Source: Candidimonas nitroreducens (GTDB lineage Bacteria; Pseudomonadota; Gammaproteobacteria; Burkholderiales; Burkholderiaceae_B). Taken from it: 64,000 nucleotides of DNA. Where the stretch lies: positions 103,401-167,400 of the forward strand of contig NZ_NJIH01000013.1 of assembly GCF_002209565.1 (NCBI RefSeq), read 5' to 3'. The notes under the pieces were generated by a model. That model saw only the letters and a list, made by a program, of their open reading frames with translations. It searched no databases and was not told where the DNA came from. A program made the translations under genes and the position numbers. Position 1 is the first letter of the stretch, and each line of letters begins with the position of its first letter. Positions 18,717 to 26,242 of the stretch are shown piece by piece.

Positions 18717-19791
18717 GTGCGGGTTCCGCTGCGGCTTCCGTGTTGTGGATGAAATAGGGCGGGACGTCGGGGCCCCATTGGTACAGCGAATCTTCGGGCG
18801 GGTAGTCGCCGGCCGGCCAGTTGCTGCCGGCTGAAATGTAGTCGATGTCGGCCGAGTATTCGCAGAACGAGCCCCAAGGATCCAGCACGTAATGGAAGAA
18901 GTTCGAGCCCAGCACGTGGCGCCCGGTGCCCCAGCCCTGCTTGTAGCCGGCCGCGGCCATCTGCGAGGCCCCCTGGCCGACTTCGTCGACGCTGGCGACA
19001 TCCCACGAGGCGTGGTGCCAGCCGCGCGCCGAGCTTTTGGCGAAGGCCACCAGGTGGTGGTCGCAGCCATGCGGCGCGTGCATGAAGGCGATGATGTCGC
19101 CTGATCGATCGGACAGGCGCAGCCCCAGCGCGTCTTGATAAAAGCGCATGGCGCGCAGCACGTCCGGCGTGAACAGCAGCACGTGCGACAGGCGCCGCGG
19201 CCGGATCTGCGCAAGCTGCGAGCGGCAGAGCGAGCCGCGTTCGTCCGCCGCCACGTGGATATTGTCCAGCGGGCTCTTGGTGTCGGGCATGGTCTTGGCG
19301 CCCGGCCTGATCTGCAGCAGATTGCCGTCGGGATCGAAGAACCAGATGCCGTCGGTATCGCGGCCGGTGTCCACGTCGCCGCCGCCGCGGACATCGCTGC
19401 GGGTGCTAGTGTCGATGCTGGTGCTGGTGCTGGTGCCGGCATTACCGGCCTCCCGTCGCGCGTACGGATGGCCGTCGGCCGATCGCGCGCCCGCCGCGGC
19501 CAGCTGGGCGCGGATGCGTTCCAGGTCGGCGGCATGGCAATTGAGGCTCAGGTAGGCCAGCGCCTTGCGCGCGCCGGGCAGTATCCGGGCCCAGCGGTGG
19601 CCGTCGGCGGCGCGCAGCTCCAGGCCGTCGGCCACGTCGGTCACGCCCAGCCCGAAGGCTGTGAAGAATTGCCGCGCAACGGCGATATCGGGCACCGTCA
19701 GCGCGTAATGGTCGATCGAATGCACGGCGGCATGCCCGGCCGGCGTGGCGCCGGATGCTGCGGAGCCCGGCTGTGCGTGATGCTGATCCAT
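18709..19791 (-). CDS. Extradiol ring-cleavage dioxygenase, VOC (type I) family
   Basis: A 360-aa two-domain vicinal-oxygen-chelate protein. The N-domain starts IDHYALTVPDIAVARQFF; the C-domain holds the likely iron ligands His in LSHVLLFTPD, His in GWHHASWDV and Glu in FCEYSADID. The length fits 2,3-dihydroxybiphenyl or catechol 2,3-dioxygenase relatives, which open catecholic rings meta to the hydroxyls. A low-complexity insert (TSTSTSIDTSTRSD and Gly/Asp residues, about 117-145) separates the N-domain strands and is unusual. The gene is followed by, and overlaps, the GntR regulator, and the FAH hydrolase lies upstream on the same strand. Confidence 0.85.
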   Translation of the reverse strand: MDQHHAQPGSAASGATPAGHAAVHSIDHYALTVPDIAVARQFFTAFGLGVTDVADGLELRAADGHRWARILPGARKALAYLSLNCHAADLERIRAQLAAAGARSADGHPYARREAGNAGTSTSTSIDTSTRSDVRGGGDVDTGRDTDGIWFFDPDGNLLQIRPGAKTMPDTKSPLDNIHVAADERGSLCRSQLAQIRPRRLSHVLLFTPDVLRAMRFYQDALGLRLSDRSGDIIAFMHAPHGCDHHLVAFAKSSARGWHHASWDVASVDEVGQGASQMAAAGYKQGWGTGRHVLGSNFFHYVLDPWGSFCEYSADIDYISAGSNWPAGDYPPEDSLYQWGPDVPPYFIHNTEAAAEPAHE

Positions 19792-19900
19792 GGATGCGTA
19801 TCTCCTGCGTGGCGGTTCTGCGTGGCGGCTGCTTGCGGGCCGGGGCTTGAAGCATGGCGCTTGGGGTCAGCCGGCCCCAAGATTGACGGTTAGGAATTGC

Positions 19901-19955
19901 ACATTGGCGCGGCGCACATTGGCGCGGCGCACGTTGGTGCGGCGCACGTTTGCGG
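19901..19955. repeat. Short tandem repeat, 15-bp unit
   Basis: Three to four near-identical units of ATTGGCGCGGCGCAC occur head to tail between the FAH and VOC genes, the last ones decayed (GTTGGTGCGGCGCAC, GTTTGCGGTGCAC). Both flanking genes are on the minus strand, so the repeat lies in the upstream region of the VOC gene (starting at 19791). The 214-bp gap holds no gene I can support. Confidence 0.75.
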
Positions 19956-20005
19956 TGCACATTGGCGGCGCCAACCCAGCGCCGGCCCTAGTCTTGCGAG
20001 CCGGC

Positions 20006-20857
20006 CTAGCCTTGCCCTTGCGCGCCTTCATCAACGATGGGATTGCGCAGCGGCGCAAAGCCCGTCAGTGACACTTCGCAGACGTCGCCCGCATGCATCA
20101 GCAGCTTGGGCTCGCGCGCCCAGCCGATGCCGCTGGGCGTGCCGGTGACGATGACATCGCCAGGTTCCAGCGAGATGGCGTCGCTGATCACGGAAATCAG
20201 CGTGGGAACGTCGAAGATCATGGTTTCGGTATTGGCCGACTGCACCACCTTGCCGTTCAGGCGCGTTTCCAGCTGCAGGCCGCGCCCGCCCGGCGGCACT
20301 TCGCTGGGGGTTACCAGCTCGGGCCCGAAGCCGCCGGTGGCGTCGAAATTCTTGCCCACGGTCCATTGCGGCGTCAGGAACTGGTATTCGCGCACAGAGC
20401 CGTCGTTGAACAGCGCGTAGCCGCCCACGCAGTCCAGCGCGTCGGCCTTGGCGATGTGGCGGCCGCCCTTTTTCAGCACCACCGCCATTTCGCCTTCATA
20501 GTCCAGACTGTCGGAAACCTTGGGGCGGACGATGGGCTGGCCGTGGCCCACCAGGCTGGTGTGGTAGCGCGGGAAGATAGTGGGGTAGGTGGGCTGCTCG
20601 TACTTGCTTTCCTTGGTGTGGTCGGCGTAGTTCAGGCCGATGCAGAAAATCTTGGTGGGGCGCTCGAGTACCGGCAGGAAGGTGACGTCTTGCTCCGAAA
20701 CCAGCTGCCCGCCCGTCTTGCCCGACGCGTGGGTTTCCAGGTCTGCGCCCTGGGCCAGCAGCGATTCCAGCGATGCATCGCCCAGGATGCGGATCTTGTC
20801 GCCCTCGCGGGCGCCCAGGTGTTTCTTGCCTTCGAAGATGAAACGTACGTAGCGCAT
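20006..20857 (-). CDS. Fumarylacetoacetate hydrolase-family protein
   Basis: A 283-aa FAH-fold enzyme. IFCIGLNYADHTKE, the metal ligand segment DYEGEMAVVL (two Glu), the third ligand Asp in FNDGSVRE, and VIVTGTPSGIGWAREP are the standard motifs. Members hydrolyse C-C bonds or hydrate or decarboxylate ring-cleavage products using Mg2+ or Mn2+. Its position, upstream and co-directional with the extradiol dioxygenase, suits the step after meta cleavage (inference). The alternative is an oxaloacetate decarboxylase or acylpyruvase role, which this fold also covers. Confidence 0.88.
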   Translation of the reverse strand: MRYVRFIFEGKKHLGAREGDKIRILGDASLESLLAQGADLETHASGKTGGQLVSEQDVTFLPVLERPTKIFCIGLNYADHTKESKYEQPTYPTIFPRYHTSLVGHGQPIVRPKVSDSLDYEGEMAVVLKKGGRHIAKADALDCVGGYALFNDGSVREYQFLTPQWTVGKNFDATGGFGPELVTPSEVPPGGRGLQLETRLNGKVVQSANTETMIFDVPTLISVISDAISLEPGDVIVTGTPSGIGWAREPKLLMHAGDVCEVSLTGFAPLRNPIVDEGAQGQG

Positions 20858-21167
20858 GGGTGTTTACCTGTGTCTGTGTATGGGATGAAGGAGGCCGCGC
20901 CCGGCCGTGCCGGATGCCGGGTGTGCGGCCCAATAGCGCCGCACACCCGGAATGAAAGTGCCGTCAGGGGCATTCTAGGCAAAAATATATATAAAAACAA
21001 TATTTATATATATATTTTTAAGCTCAAGCGAGTTGTGGCCCCGATAAACAGGGCTGACGGCAGTGTAGGCAACGGCTTGTCACGCCTGGCGACAGTTGTG
21101 CCGAGATGAAGGTATATCGCATAAAATTACCAGTCCAGTTGTGAGGTGCGCTGCGTAGGGTGGATCC
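20858..21167. other. Intergenic region with a long A/T palindrome
   Basis: No gene is supported here. At 20981-21019 two arms, AAAAATATATATAAA and TTTATATATATATTTTT, face each other across a 7-base spacer, giving a near-perfect hairpin made only of A and T. It lies upstream of the minus-strand FAH gene and about 150 bp before the MntA/HepT pair, so it may be a promoter, a transcription end for either side or an easily melted site. Confidence 0.6.
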
Positions 21168-21458
21168 ATGCGACCGTCGGTAGCTCTCGATATGAAGCGA
21201 ATCGCCATACGTGAGGCGACTGGCCGCTTTCGCGCGGCGAATCCGCGTGTATTCGGCTCCGTTGTGCGCGGCACCGATCGGGATGGCAGCGATCTCGATA
21301 TCTTGGTTGATGCCTTGCCTGGGGCTACCTTGTTCGACCTGGGAGGGTTGCAAGATGCGTTGCAAACGCTACTTGGCGTCCCCGTTGATCTTCTTACTCC
21401 GGCCGACTTACCAGCGAAATTCCGAGCAAAGGTATTGGCGGAAGCCAGGCCGATATGA
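21168..21458 (+). CDS. mntA: MntA-type minimal nucleotidyltransferase (antitoxin)
   Basis: A 96-aa MNT-domain protein. FGSVVRGTDRDGSDLDILVD carries the GS-x(10)-DxD catalytic signature of small nucleotidyltransferases. In studied MntA/HepT pairs the MNT protein adds AMP groups to a tyrosine of HepT and so neutralises it. The four-base ATGA overlap with the following hepT gene and the gene order match that family. It sits just outside the prophage junction, on the chromosome side. Confidence 0.85.
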   Translation: MRPSVALDMKRIAIREATGRFRAANPRVFGSVVRGTDRDGSDLDILVDALPGATLFDLGGLQDALQTLLGVPVDLLTPADLPAKFRAKVLAEARPI

Positions 21459-21808
21459 TTGAGAGCCGCTTGCCCGACTACATCGGTCACATGCAGCAAG
21501 CTGCGGCCGATGCGCTTGACTATGTGGATGGGATGGACAAGCCGGGCTTCCTGGCTGACAAACGCACTCAACAAGCCGTTATCTTGAATCTCATTGTTTT
21601 GGGTGAGGCTGCAGCTAAGGTAATGGACAACTACCCCGAGTTTGCGCAAGCGCGTCCGGAAGTCCCGTGGCGCAACATTCGTGGCATGCGTAATCGCATT
21701 GCGCACGGGTACTTTGATATCAATTTAGATGTTGTTTGGGATACGCTGCAGGCGGCATTGCCCGTCTTGCTGGCGCAACTGCTGGATATAGCTCGGGATG
21801 GTAATTGA
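21455..21808 (+). CDS. hepT: HepT-like RNase toxin (HEPN domain)
   Basis: A 117-aa HEPN protein. The RNase motif Rx4-6H is visible as R79 to H84 in MRNRIAHGY, followed by Tyr86, the residue modified by the partner MntA in characterised pairs. The helical pattern and the VILNLIVLGEAA stretch are also typical. As a toxin it would cut RNA when not modified. It overlaps the mntA stop by four bases and ends 57 bp before the partial tRNA at the phage attachment site. Confidence 0.87.
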   Translation: MIESRLPDYIGHMQQAAADALDYVDGMDKPGFLADKRTQQAVILNLIVLGEAAAKVMDNYPEFAQARPEVPWRNIRGMRNRIAHGYFDINLDVVWDTLQAALPVLLAQLLDIARDGN

Positions 21809-21825
21809 GATCCGGCACCAATAGC

Positions 21826-21848
21826 AAAGGCCACCCCGAAGGGTGGCC
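21826..21848 (-). terminator. Intrinsic terminator behind the tRNA
   Basis: GGCCACCC and GGGTGGCC pair across a 4-base loop; read on the minus strand the hairpin is followed by TTT. It lies 18 bp downstream of the tRNA CCA end and fits as the terminator of the original tRNA gene. Confidence 0.65.
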
Positions 21849-21865
21849 CAAGCGCCTGGTATTCC

Positions 21866-21920
21866 TGGTGCCCCCCCCGTGAGTCGAACACGGCACCAAC
21901 GGATTATGAGTCCGCGCCTT
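21866..21920 (-). tRNA. tRNA fragment (3' half, CAU anticodon; probable tRNA-Ile2) = attL
   Basis: On the minus strand the anticodon arm with loop CTCATAA (anticodon CAT), the complete T-arm CCGTG-TTCGACT-CACGG, the acceptor 3' strand GGGGGGC and CCA at 21866-21868 are present. The sequence that should form the D-arm and 5' acceptor strand is absent: upstream of the anticodon stem it reads through AAAATTTC instead. The loop CTCATAA rather than a U/A-CATAA favours lysidine-type tRNA-Ile2 over tRNA-Met. The intact tRNA should be restored at the far right end of the prophage. Confidence 0.75.
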
Positions 21921-21979
21921 AGCTCTGAAATTTTTCCTGTAGTATCAATCAACTAGATTTTCATATGTCTCATAAAATC

Positions 21980-21995
21980 GTTAACCCAGGTTAAC
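21980..21995. promoter_or_regulatory. Phage palindrome A (GTTAACCCAGGTTAAC)
   Basis: This is the leftmost of twelve copies of the early-region palindrome, in the reverse orientation to most others. It lies 43 bp beyond the integrase stop, at the outer end of the early transcript. Confidence 0.7.
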
Positions 21996-22038
21996 CACAC
22001 CGTAGGGAAACTTGGGCGCAACGGCCCGATATGAGACG

Positions 22039-23112
22039 CTACAGCATGGCTATTTCTAGGGGATTGGGGCTGGCCGTTTCCGTCCACCGCGCCTTAACGT
22101 AAGTCTCAGTAGTGGTTTTGTTGGCGTGCCCACATAACTGCTGGATGCGCTCTAGCTGCTCGCCGGCTCGCCATAGATCTGTGGCTCCCTTACCCTTCAG
22201 GTCGCGGAACCCGAATGAGGCCATATCAGCCAGGGCTGGGAATTTTTTCCTGGCCTTGTTCTGGGCGTAGGTGAGCATTGCGGTGATGCCTGAGTAAGTG
22301 TACACGCCGCCTTTACGGGTGCAAACCAGCGGCCGCTCGTCATTGGGTTTATCTCCCATGGCCGCATGCACCAGCATGCCTAGCTGGCCAGTCAGGGCGA
22401 TATCCAGGCGCGCGTGGGTCTTGTTCTGGGTAAACCGCAGCACCTCACCGCCGTCCTTCTGCTGGACGTTGGCTGGCGTCCAGTACAGGATGTCGCTCTC
22501 GGGGCGTTGTAGCGTGCGGTAGGTCAGTTCCATCATGAGCTTGACCGGTGGCGGGGCACAGGCAAACACACCGCGGTATTCGGCGTGGGTGACATAGCGC
22601 TCGCGCCGGCGCTCAGAATTTTTCTTCACCCCCGACTCGCGCATGCAGGGGTTAACCCGCATGGGCACCTTGCCGGTACGGATCAGCCACGACAGGCAGG
22701 ACGACAAGCACGCAATCTCTCGGTTGGATGGCACCGCGCGCCCCGCGCGCTGACCCTCGGTCAAGTAGGTCTGGATGTGGTGGGGCTCGATGGTGAAGGG
22801 CAGCAGCTTGCCGAAGAACACCTTCAGCTCCTCGACTGCTTTGGTGTAGTCGTCCAGGGTGCGCTGAGCCAGGGTCTTGGCTTTTACCCTGGCCTCGCAG
22901 TCCACGAGAAACATGCGCAGCCAGTACCCAGTCGTGCCGTACTCGCCAGTGGGGTCGTTGTAGAGCGCAGCGCGTTCCTTGGCGCGCGCCACGTCGGTGC
23001 CGACATCCTCCCACTTGCCACTGCGGTGGCGATACCAGAACTTGCCGTGCTGCCAGGCTAGGCGCGTGCCGGCCAGACCCAGCGGGTCGCCACCCTTACG
23101 CGGGCGCCCCAT
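22039..23112 (-). CDS. int: Tyrosine-type phage integrase
   Basis: A 357-aa tyrosine recombinase, full length. Residues 1-60 form an arm-type DNA-binding region, 60-160 a SAM-like core-binding domain, and 170-345 the catalytic domain: Arg203 in LQRPESDIL, box II RDLKGKGATDLW (303-314), LCGHANKTT with His329 and nucleophile Tyr338 in TETYVKAR. In box II the common HxxR appears as RxxK, a variation seen as FRD-type boxes in some phage integrases. Its place beside the partial tRNA makes it the enzyme for this attachment site. The start overlaps the DUF4224 gene end by 17 bp. Confidence 0.93.
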   Translation of the reverse strand: MGRPRKGGDPLGLAGTRLAWQHGKFWYRHRSGKWEDVGTDVARAKERAALYNDPTGEYGTTGYWLRMFLVDCEARVKAKTLAQRTLDDYTKAVEELKVFFGKLLPFTIEPHHIQTYLTEGQRAGRAVPSNREIACLSSCLSWLIRTGKVPMRVNPCMRESGVKKNSERRRERYVTHAEYRGVFACAPPPVKLMMELTYRTLQRPESDILYWTPANVQQKDGGEVLRFTQNKTHARLDIALTGQLGMLVHAAMGDKPNDERPLVCTRKGGVYTYSGITAMLTYAQNKARKKFPALADMASFGFRDLKGKGATDLWRAGEQLERIQQLCGHANKTTTETYVKARWTETASPNPLEIAML

Positions 23113-23365
23113 GGCGGTTCCATCGTGCGCGCAAACTCTCCAGGTCGCCCATCACCTCAGCAGGTGCGTCATCGCGCGGCGCACCCAGGACACGCTCGAA
23201 CTCGGAGCGGGCGAGCAGCACACGCCCACTCGGCTTGCGGGCGGCGCGCATACCCAACCGTTGAGTGATGAAGCGGTATTGTGCTGCGGGCATCGTCAGG
23301 GGTTTGCAGATGTCGGCAATCTCGGGCTCGGTCAGGTAGAGTCGGGGAGGCTCAATATTACTCAT
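23096..23365 (-). CDS. DUF4224 protein, excisionase-like
   Basis: An 89-aa protein beginning SNIEPPRLYLTEPEIADICKPL, the DUF4224 pattern of small phage proteins coded directly before integrases. AAQYRFITQRLGMRAARKPSGRVLLARSEFERVLG looks like a winged-helix/excisionase-type DNA-binding unit. By position and fold it probably sets the direction of recombination (inference). GGAGCC lies 9 bases before the ATG, and its stop overlaps the integrase start. Confidence 0.75.
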   Translation of the reverse strand: MSNIEPPRLYLTEPEIADICKPLTMPAAQYRFITQRLGMRAARKPSGRVLLARSEFERVLGAPRDDAPAEVMGDLESLRARWNRHGAPA

Positions 23366-23379
23366 CGTGGAGGCTCCAA

Positions 23380-23403
23380 TAAAAAAGCGACCCGAAGGTC
23401 GCT
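23380..23403 (-). terminator. Intrinsic terminator just upstream of the DUF4224 gene
   Basis: AGCGACC and GGTCGCT pair across a 4-base loop, followed on the minus strand by TTTTTTATTGGAGCC, so the poly-U tract runs straight into the ribosome binding site of the next gene. The same stem sequence recurs at 26878-26901. Confidence 0.75.
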
Positions 23404-23426
23404 AGGTGGTTGTGTGCGGCACATCT

Positions 23427-23831
23427 CTATATCTCCACGACTTTGTACACGGGATCACCGCACTTGACTGCTATCCCGAATACTTTTTCCACTCGCAGTA
23501 CACGCGCTGTGACGAGGCGCGGGCGGTCGCTATTCGCAATGCTGCTCAGGATGCGCTTCGCTTCGTACTCAGCATCTCTCAACGTGTTGTGCACAATAGT
23601 TGGTGCGTCGGCACCATCTACAGACACCATGTAACCTTTGTTGGGCGTAGCGGACTGCTGGAACATATTGCGCAGTCCCGCTGCCTCGATGACGTAGTCC
23701 GCCCCGTACAGCTCCTTGGCAATCCTGATGACCTCGGATACCTGGGACGATGACATCGTATGGCGCAGCTTCACGCCTACAGCGGCGGATGAGTAGCCGT
23801 CTTCTATCTTGGTGTTCATAATTTCAAGCAT
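23427..23831 (-). CDS. Phage protein of unknown function (134 aa)
   Basis: Starts MLEIMNTKIEDGYSS after AAGGAAACAACC, the leader found before several genes of this phage; an upstream ATG at 23903 adds 24 residues without such a signal. The rest is a mixed alpha/beta sequence with no membrane segment or motif I recognise. It is separated from the following gene (DUF4224) by a terminator. Confidence 0.6.
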   Translation of the reverse strand: MLEIMNTKIEDGYSSAAVGVKLRHTMSSSQVSEVIRIAKELYGADYVIEAAGLRNMFQQSATPNKGYMVSVDGADAPTIVHNTLRDAEYEAKRILSSIANSDRPRLVTARVLRVEKVFGIAVKCGDPVYKVVEI

Positions 23832-23909
23832 GGTTGTTTCCTTGTCTGGTGGGGGGAATCCCGTGGATTTAAAGACCTGCTGGCCATCCTTAGTGGTTAA
23901 CACGGTAGG

Positions 23910-24293
23910 TCACCTGGCCAGATGCGCGGCGTATTCGATCAGGTACACCTTGGGTGCCAGCCAGATCTGCAGCCACTCCAGATTTGTAAAGAGGATGGGT
24001 ATGGAGATGATTCCGCCGATAGTCGACACAAACACAACCACCATATACGCCGGGGGGTGCTCGCGGTCGTTCCAATACTCCTTGTTTTTGTATATAAGGA
24101 TATCGAGCACGACGGTGACGATGAACACAACCAGACCTACGGCAAACGCCAGCCCCGATATGGTGGCTTTCCATATCAGCAACTGGTGGATGACATCGGG
24201 CAACTGAGCAGATAGAAACTGCTGGCCCGCGTCTAGGCCGGAGATGGTCTTGTTGAGCAGCGCTGCGAGCGCCTGTTGGAGTTGGTCGTTCAT
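23910..24293 (-). CDS. Phage membrane protein (127 aa)
   Basis: Three hydrophobic stretches are visible: LLIWKATISGLAFAVGLVVFI near residue 40, YMVVVFVSTIGGIISIPILF near 83, and a weaker C-terminal one (LQIWLAPKVYLIEYAA). The soluble N-terminus is Gln-rich. A good ribosome site, GAGGATCTAACC, precedes the ATG. Early expression and membrane location would suit superinfection exclusion or host-membrane interference, but no family is recognised. Confidence 0.6.
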   Translation of the reverse strand: MNDQLQQALAALLNKTISGLDAGQQFLSAQLPDVIHQLLIWKATISGLAFAVGLVVFIVTVVLDILIYKNKEYWNDREHPPAYMVVVFVSTIGGIISIPILFTNLEWLQIWLAPKVYLIEYAAHLAR

Positions 24294-24310
24294 GGTTAGA
24301 TCCTCAAAAG

Positions 24311-24334
24311 AAAAACGCCGGCATGTGCCGGCGC
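24311..24334 (-). terminator. Intrinsic terminator upstream of the membrane-protein gene
   Basis: CGCCGGC and GCCGGCG form a hairpin followed on the minus strand by TTTTTCTTTTGAGGATC, again with the U tract directly ahead of a Shine-Dalgarno sequence. Confidence 0.75.
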
Positions 24335-24356
24335 TGGGGTGGAAAAAGTCAGGTCT

Positions 24357-24617
24357 TTAAGCGGGCTCATAGCTTGCCGCGAAAACATCGGCCTTGCAGG
24401 GATAGAACTCGCCAGTCACGCCTTTTATGATCCAGTCGCCGGGGCTAGCAATCATGTCGCCTTCGAGTGTCGGGATCACCAGTGTCTCGTCGCGGTCGCT
24501 CTCGAAGTCAGTAAAACCAACCTCGTCGCACCAGTCGTGAAAAGATTGCGGCACGTCAACGCCAGCGGGTGGAAGCTGGTAGGCTTCGACGACCACGGGT
24601 TTCTTGCGGAATTTCAT
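24357..24617 (-). CDS. Conserved small phage protein (86 aa)
   Basis: Begins MKFRKKPVVVEAYQL and ends in GDWIIKGVTGEFYPCKADVFAASYEPA. This N- and C-terminal pattern is common to a family of short phage proteins of unknown role. The ribosome site AAGGAGG is the best in the early region. The start overlaps the stop of the preceding Lar-like gene (ATGA), so the pair is coupled. Confidence 0.7.
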   Translation of the reverse strand: MKFRKKPVVVEAYQLPPAGVDVPQSFHDWCDEVGFTDFESDRDETLVIPTLEGDMIASPGDWIIKGVTGEFYPCKADVFAASYEPA

Positions 24618-26242
24618 GATTGATCCTCCTTGGCTGCCTTACGATCCATCCGCTCAATCTCGGCCAGGATGAGTGCACCGGCCTTCACAAGGTCGCGCCG
24701 GGACGTTGACGGTTTCCACCATTCAACTGCCCAAGGCCATGGGACTGGCGGCACGCCGAACGTGGTGTGGCCACGCATGGTATAGGTGGCGTTGTGGGCA
24801 TAGGCTTGGGCAGCGTTGGCCAAGACACCGCCAAACCATGTGTCATCCTTCTCGGGCGTGAAGCCCTCGACTGAAACTTGCCGCCGCCGTTCGACCAGGA
24901 CATCCCGCGCCGCAGGCGTCATGGCTGCTCGTTCCTCGGCGTCGATCATGCCGCGCAGCACACCCCACTCCTGCTCCAGCTGCCTGCAAAGTTCGCGGTT
25001 GTAGCTGTCGGGCTGTCCAGTAGCGGTAGTGTCGGAGCGACCCACAAAAAGCATGGTGCCGTCCGGCAAATCGGCCATGCGACCCGCCTCTGTCCAGACT
25101 AGGCTTCCGATGGAACCGCCTTTTCGGCTGACGGTTGCGGCCGGTACGCGAGCAGTCGTTGGCTGTGCGGCAATGGGGGCGGCATAGATAGCCTCGCCAC
25201 CTTTCCAGTGTTTGCCATGCTCGTCATAAGCCGTCTCCAATGTCGCATATGGATGCCCGTGCGCACCGTTACGGATTACCCCAATCTTGCGGGGCGCCGC
25301 ACTCGCGGCAGGCTGCACCGGGAACGGTTCTGCCTCCGACCAACTCGCCATCTTCGTCCAGCCTTCTACAGCCTGCTCGTCCATCGCGCGCCTGTCTTCG
25401 TCCGATAAGTTGTCGCTGCCGACGTTATGGCGCACCGAGCCATCGGGGAGTGTGATGTCGCGCACTGTGCGCAGGTCGTAGACAAGCGGCAGGTACATGG
25501 AGCGCCACGCGGGGTCTAGCTGCTCGTGGGTCAGGATGTCGTCCGGCTTATCTTTGTTCTGCCAGGCCACAATTGGCTGCGCGGCAGTGTGGGCATCAAG
25601 CTTCGCCACACAGAAGTCGATGGCGTTGATCGCCTGCTGGTGCCCCTGCGCATTGAGCGCTACTTCCTCAGCGCGACGTTTAGCAATATCGACCAATGGC
25701 TCCGCATTTGGGGTAGGCAGTGCGCCACGGCCACGCCTAACCCATCCTTGCCTAAAGCCAGAAAAGTACACACGTTTCTGTTCGTCATCCAGGTCGCTCA
25801 CGCATTCTTGCGAGATGGCGCTATCGAGATCGGCGGGCTGTACCGCAACGGGTGTCGCGTAGAGCGGGGTAGGCGGACTATGGCCATCAACTGATGCATG
25901 CGCTACTAGCACGGGCTTGGTGATGCACTCCAATATGTGCGCACACTCCACCGTACTGGCGCTTTCCAAGTCGGGGCGGACAATCCCCAGTATCTGACCA
26001 GTATTGATGATTGCCAGCATCAGCTCCACACGGTCGCGGTACGCTCTCACTGCGGGTTCGCTATTAATCCCACGCCTGTTCCACCTGGCTGCAGCTTTCT
26101 CGGCCGTGCTGCCGTGGACAGAAGGGTGCACGTTGCATCCCTCGTTGGCGCAGAGAACCACTTCCTCACCGTGGTGTATATGGACGTGCTCGGCCTCGTG
26201 CCCACAAAACGGGCAGGGTAGTAGCTTCGGGTCGTCACTCAT
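24614..26242 (-). CDS. Large phage protein with N-terminal Lar-like zinc ribbon (542 aa)
   Basis: Residues 1-50 contain LLPCPFCGHEAE, a second pair CANEGC, and AARWNRR, the pattern of Lar-family restriction alleviation proteins. The C-terminal 110 residues (LVERRRQVSVEGFTPEKDD to DLVKAGALILAEIERMDRK) form a separate domain common in phage accessory proteins. The middle about 350 residues are poorly conserved-looking and rich in short charged segments. The start at 26242 has CCAGGAGAAGAACC upstream; the frame opens 18 bases earlier without one. Role in evading restriction is inferred from the zinc ribbon alone; Lar itself is under 70 aa. Confidence 0.65.
   Translation of the reverse strand: MSDDPKLLPCPFCGHEAEHVHIHHGEEVVLCANEGCNVHPSVHGSTAEKAAARWNRRGINSEPAVRAYRDRVELMLAIINTGQILGIVRPDLESASTVECAHILECITKPVLVAHASVDGHSPPTPLYATPVAVQPADLDSAISQECVSDLDDEQKRVYFSGFRQGWVRRGRGALPTPNAEPLVDIAKRRAEEVALNAQGHQQAINAIDFCVAKLDAHTAAQPIVAWQNKDKPDDILTHEQLDPAWRSMYLPLVYDLRTVRDITLPDGSVRHNVGSDNLSDEDRRAMDEQAVEGWTKMASWSEAEPFPVQPAASAAPRKIGVIRNGAHGHPYATLETAYDEHGKHWKGGEAIYAAPIAAQPTTARVPAATVSRKGGSIGSLVWTEAGRMADLPDGTMLFVGRSDTTATGQPDSYNRELCRQLEQEWGVLRGMIDAEERAAMTPAARDVLVERRRQVSVEGFTPEKDDTWFGGVLANAAQAYAHNATYTMRGHTTFGVPPVPWPWAVEWWKPSTSRRDLVKAGALILAEIERMDRKAAKEDQS

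Noticed and set aside
21866..21960. A complete tRNA gene at the prophage edge
   Set aside because: The 5' acceptor strand and D-arm are absent; only the half from the anticodon arm to CCA is present.
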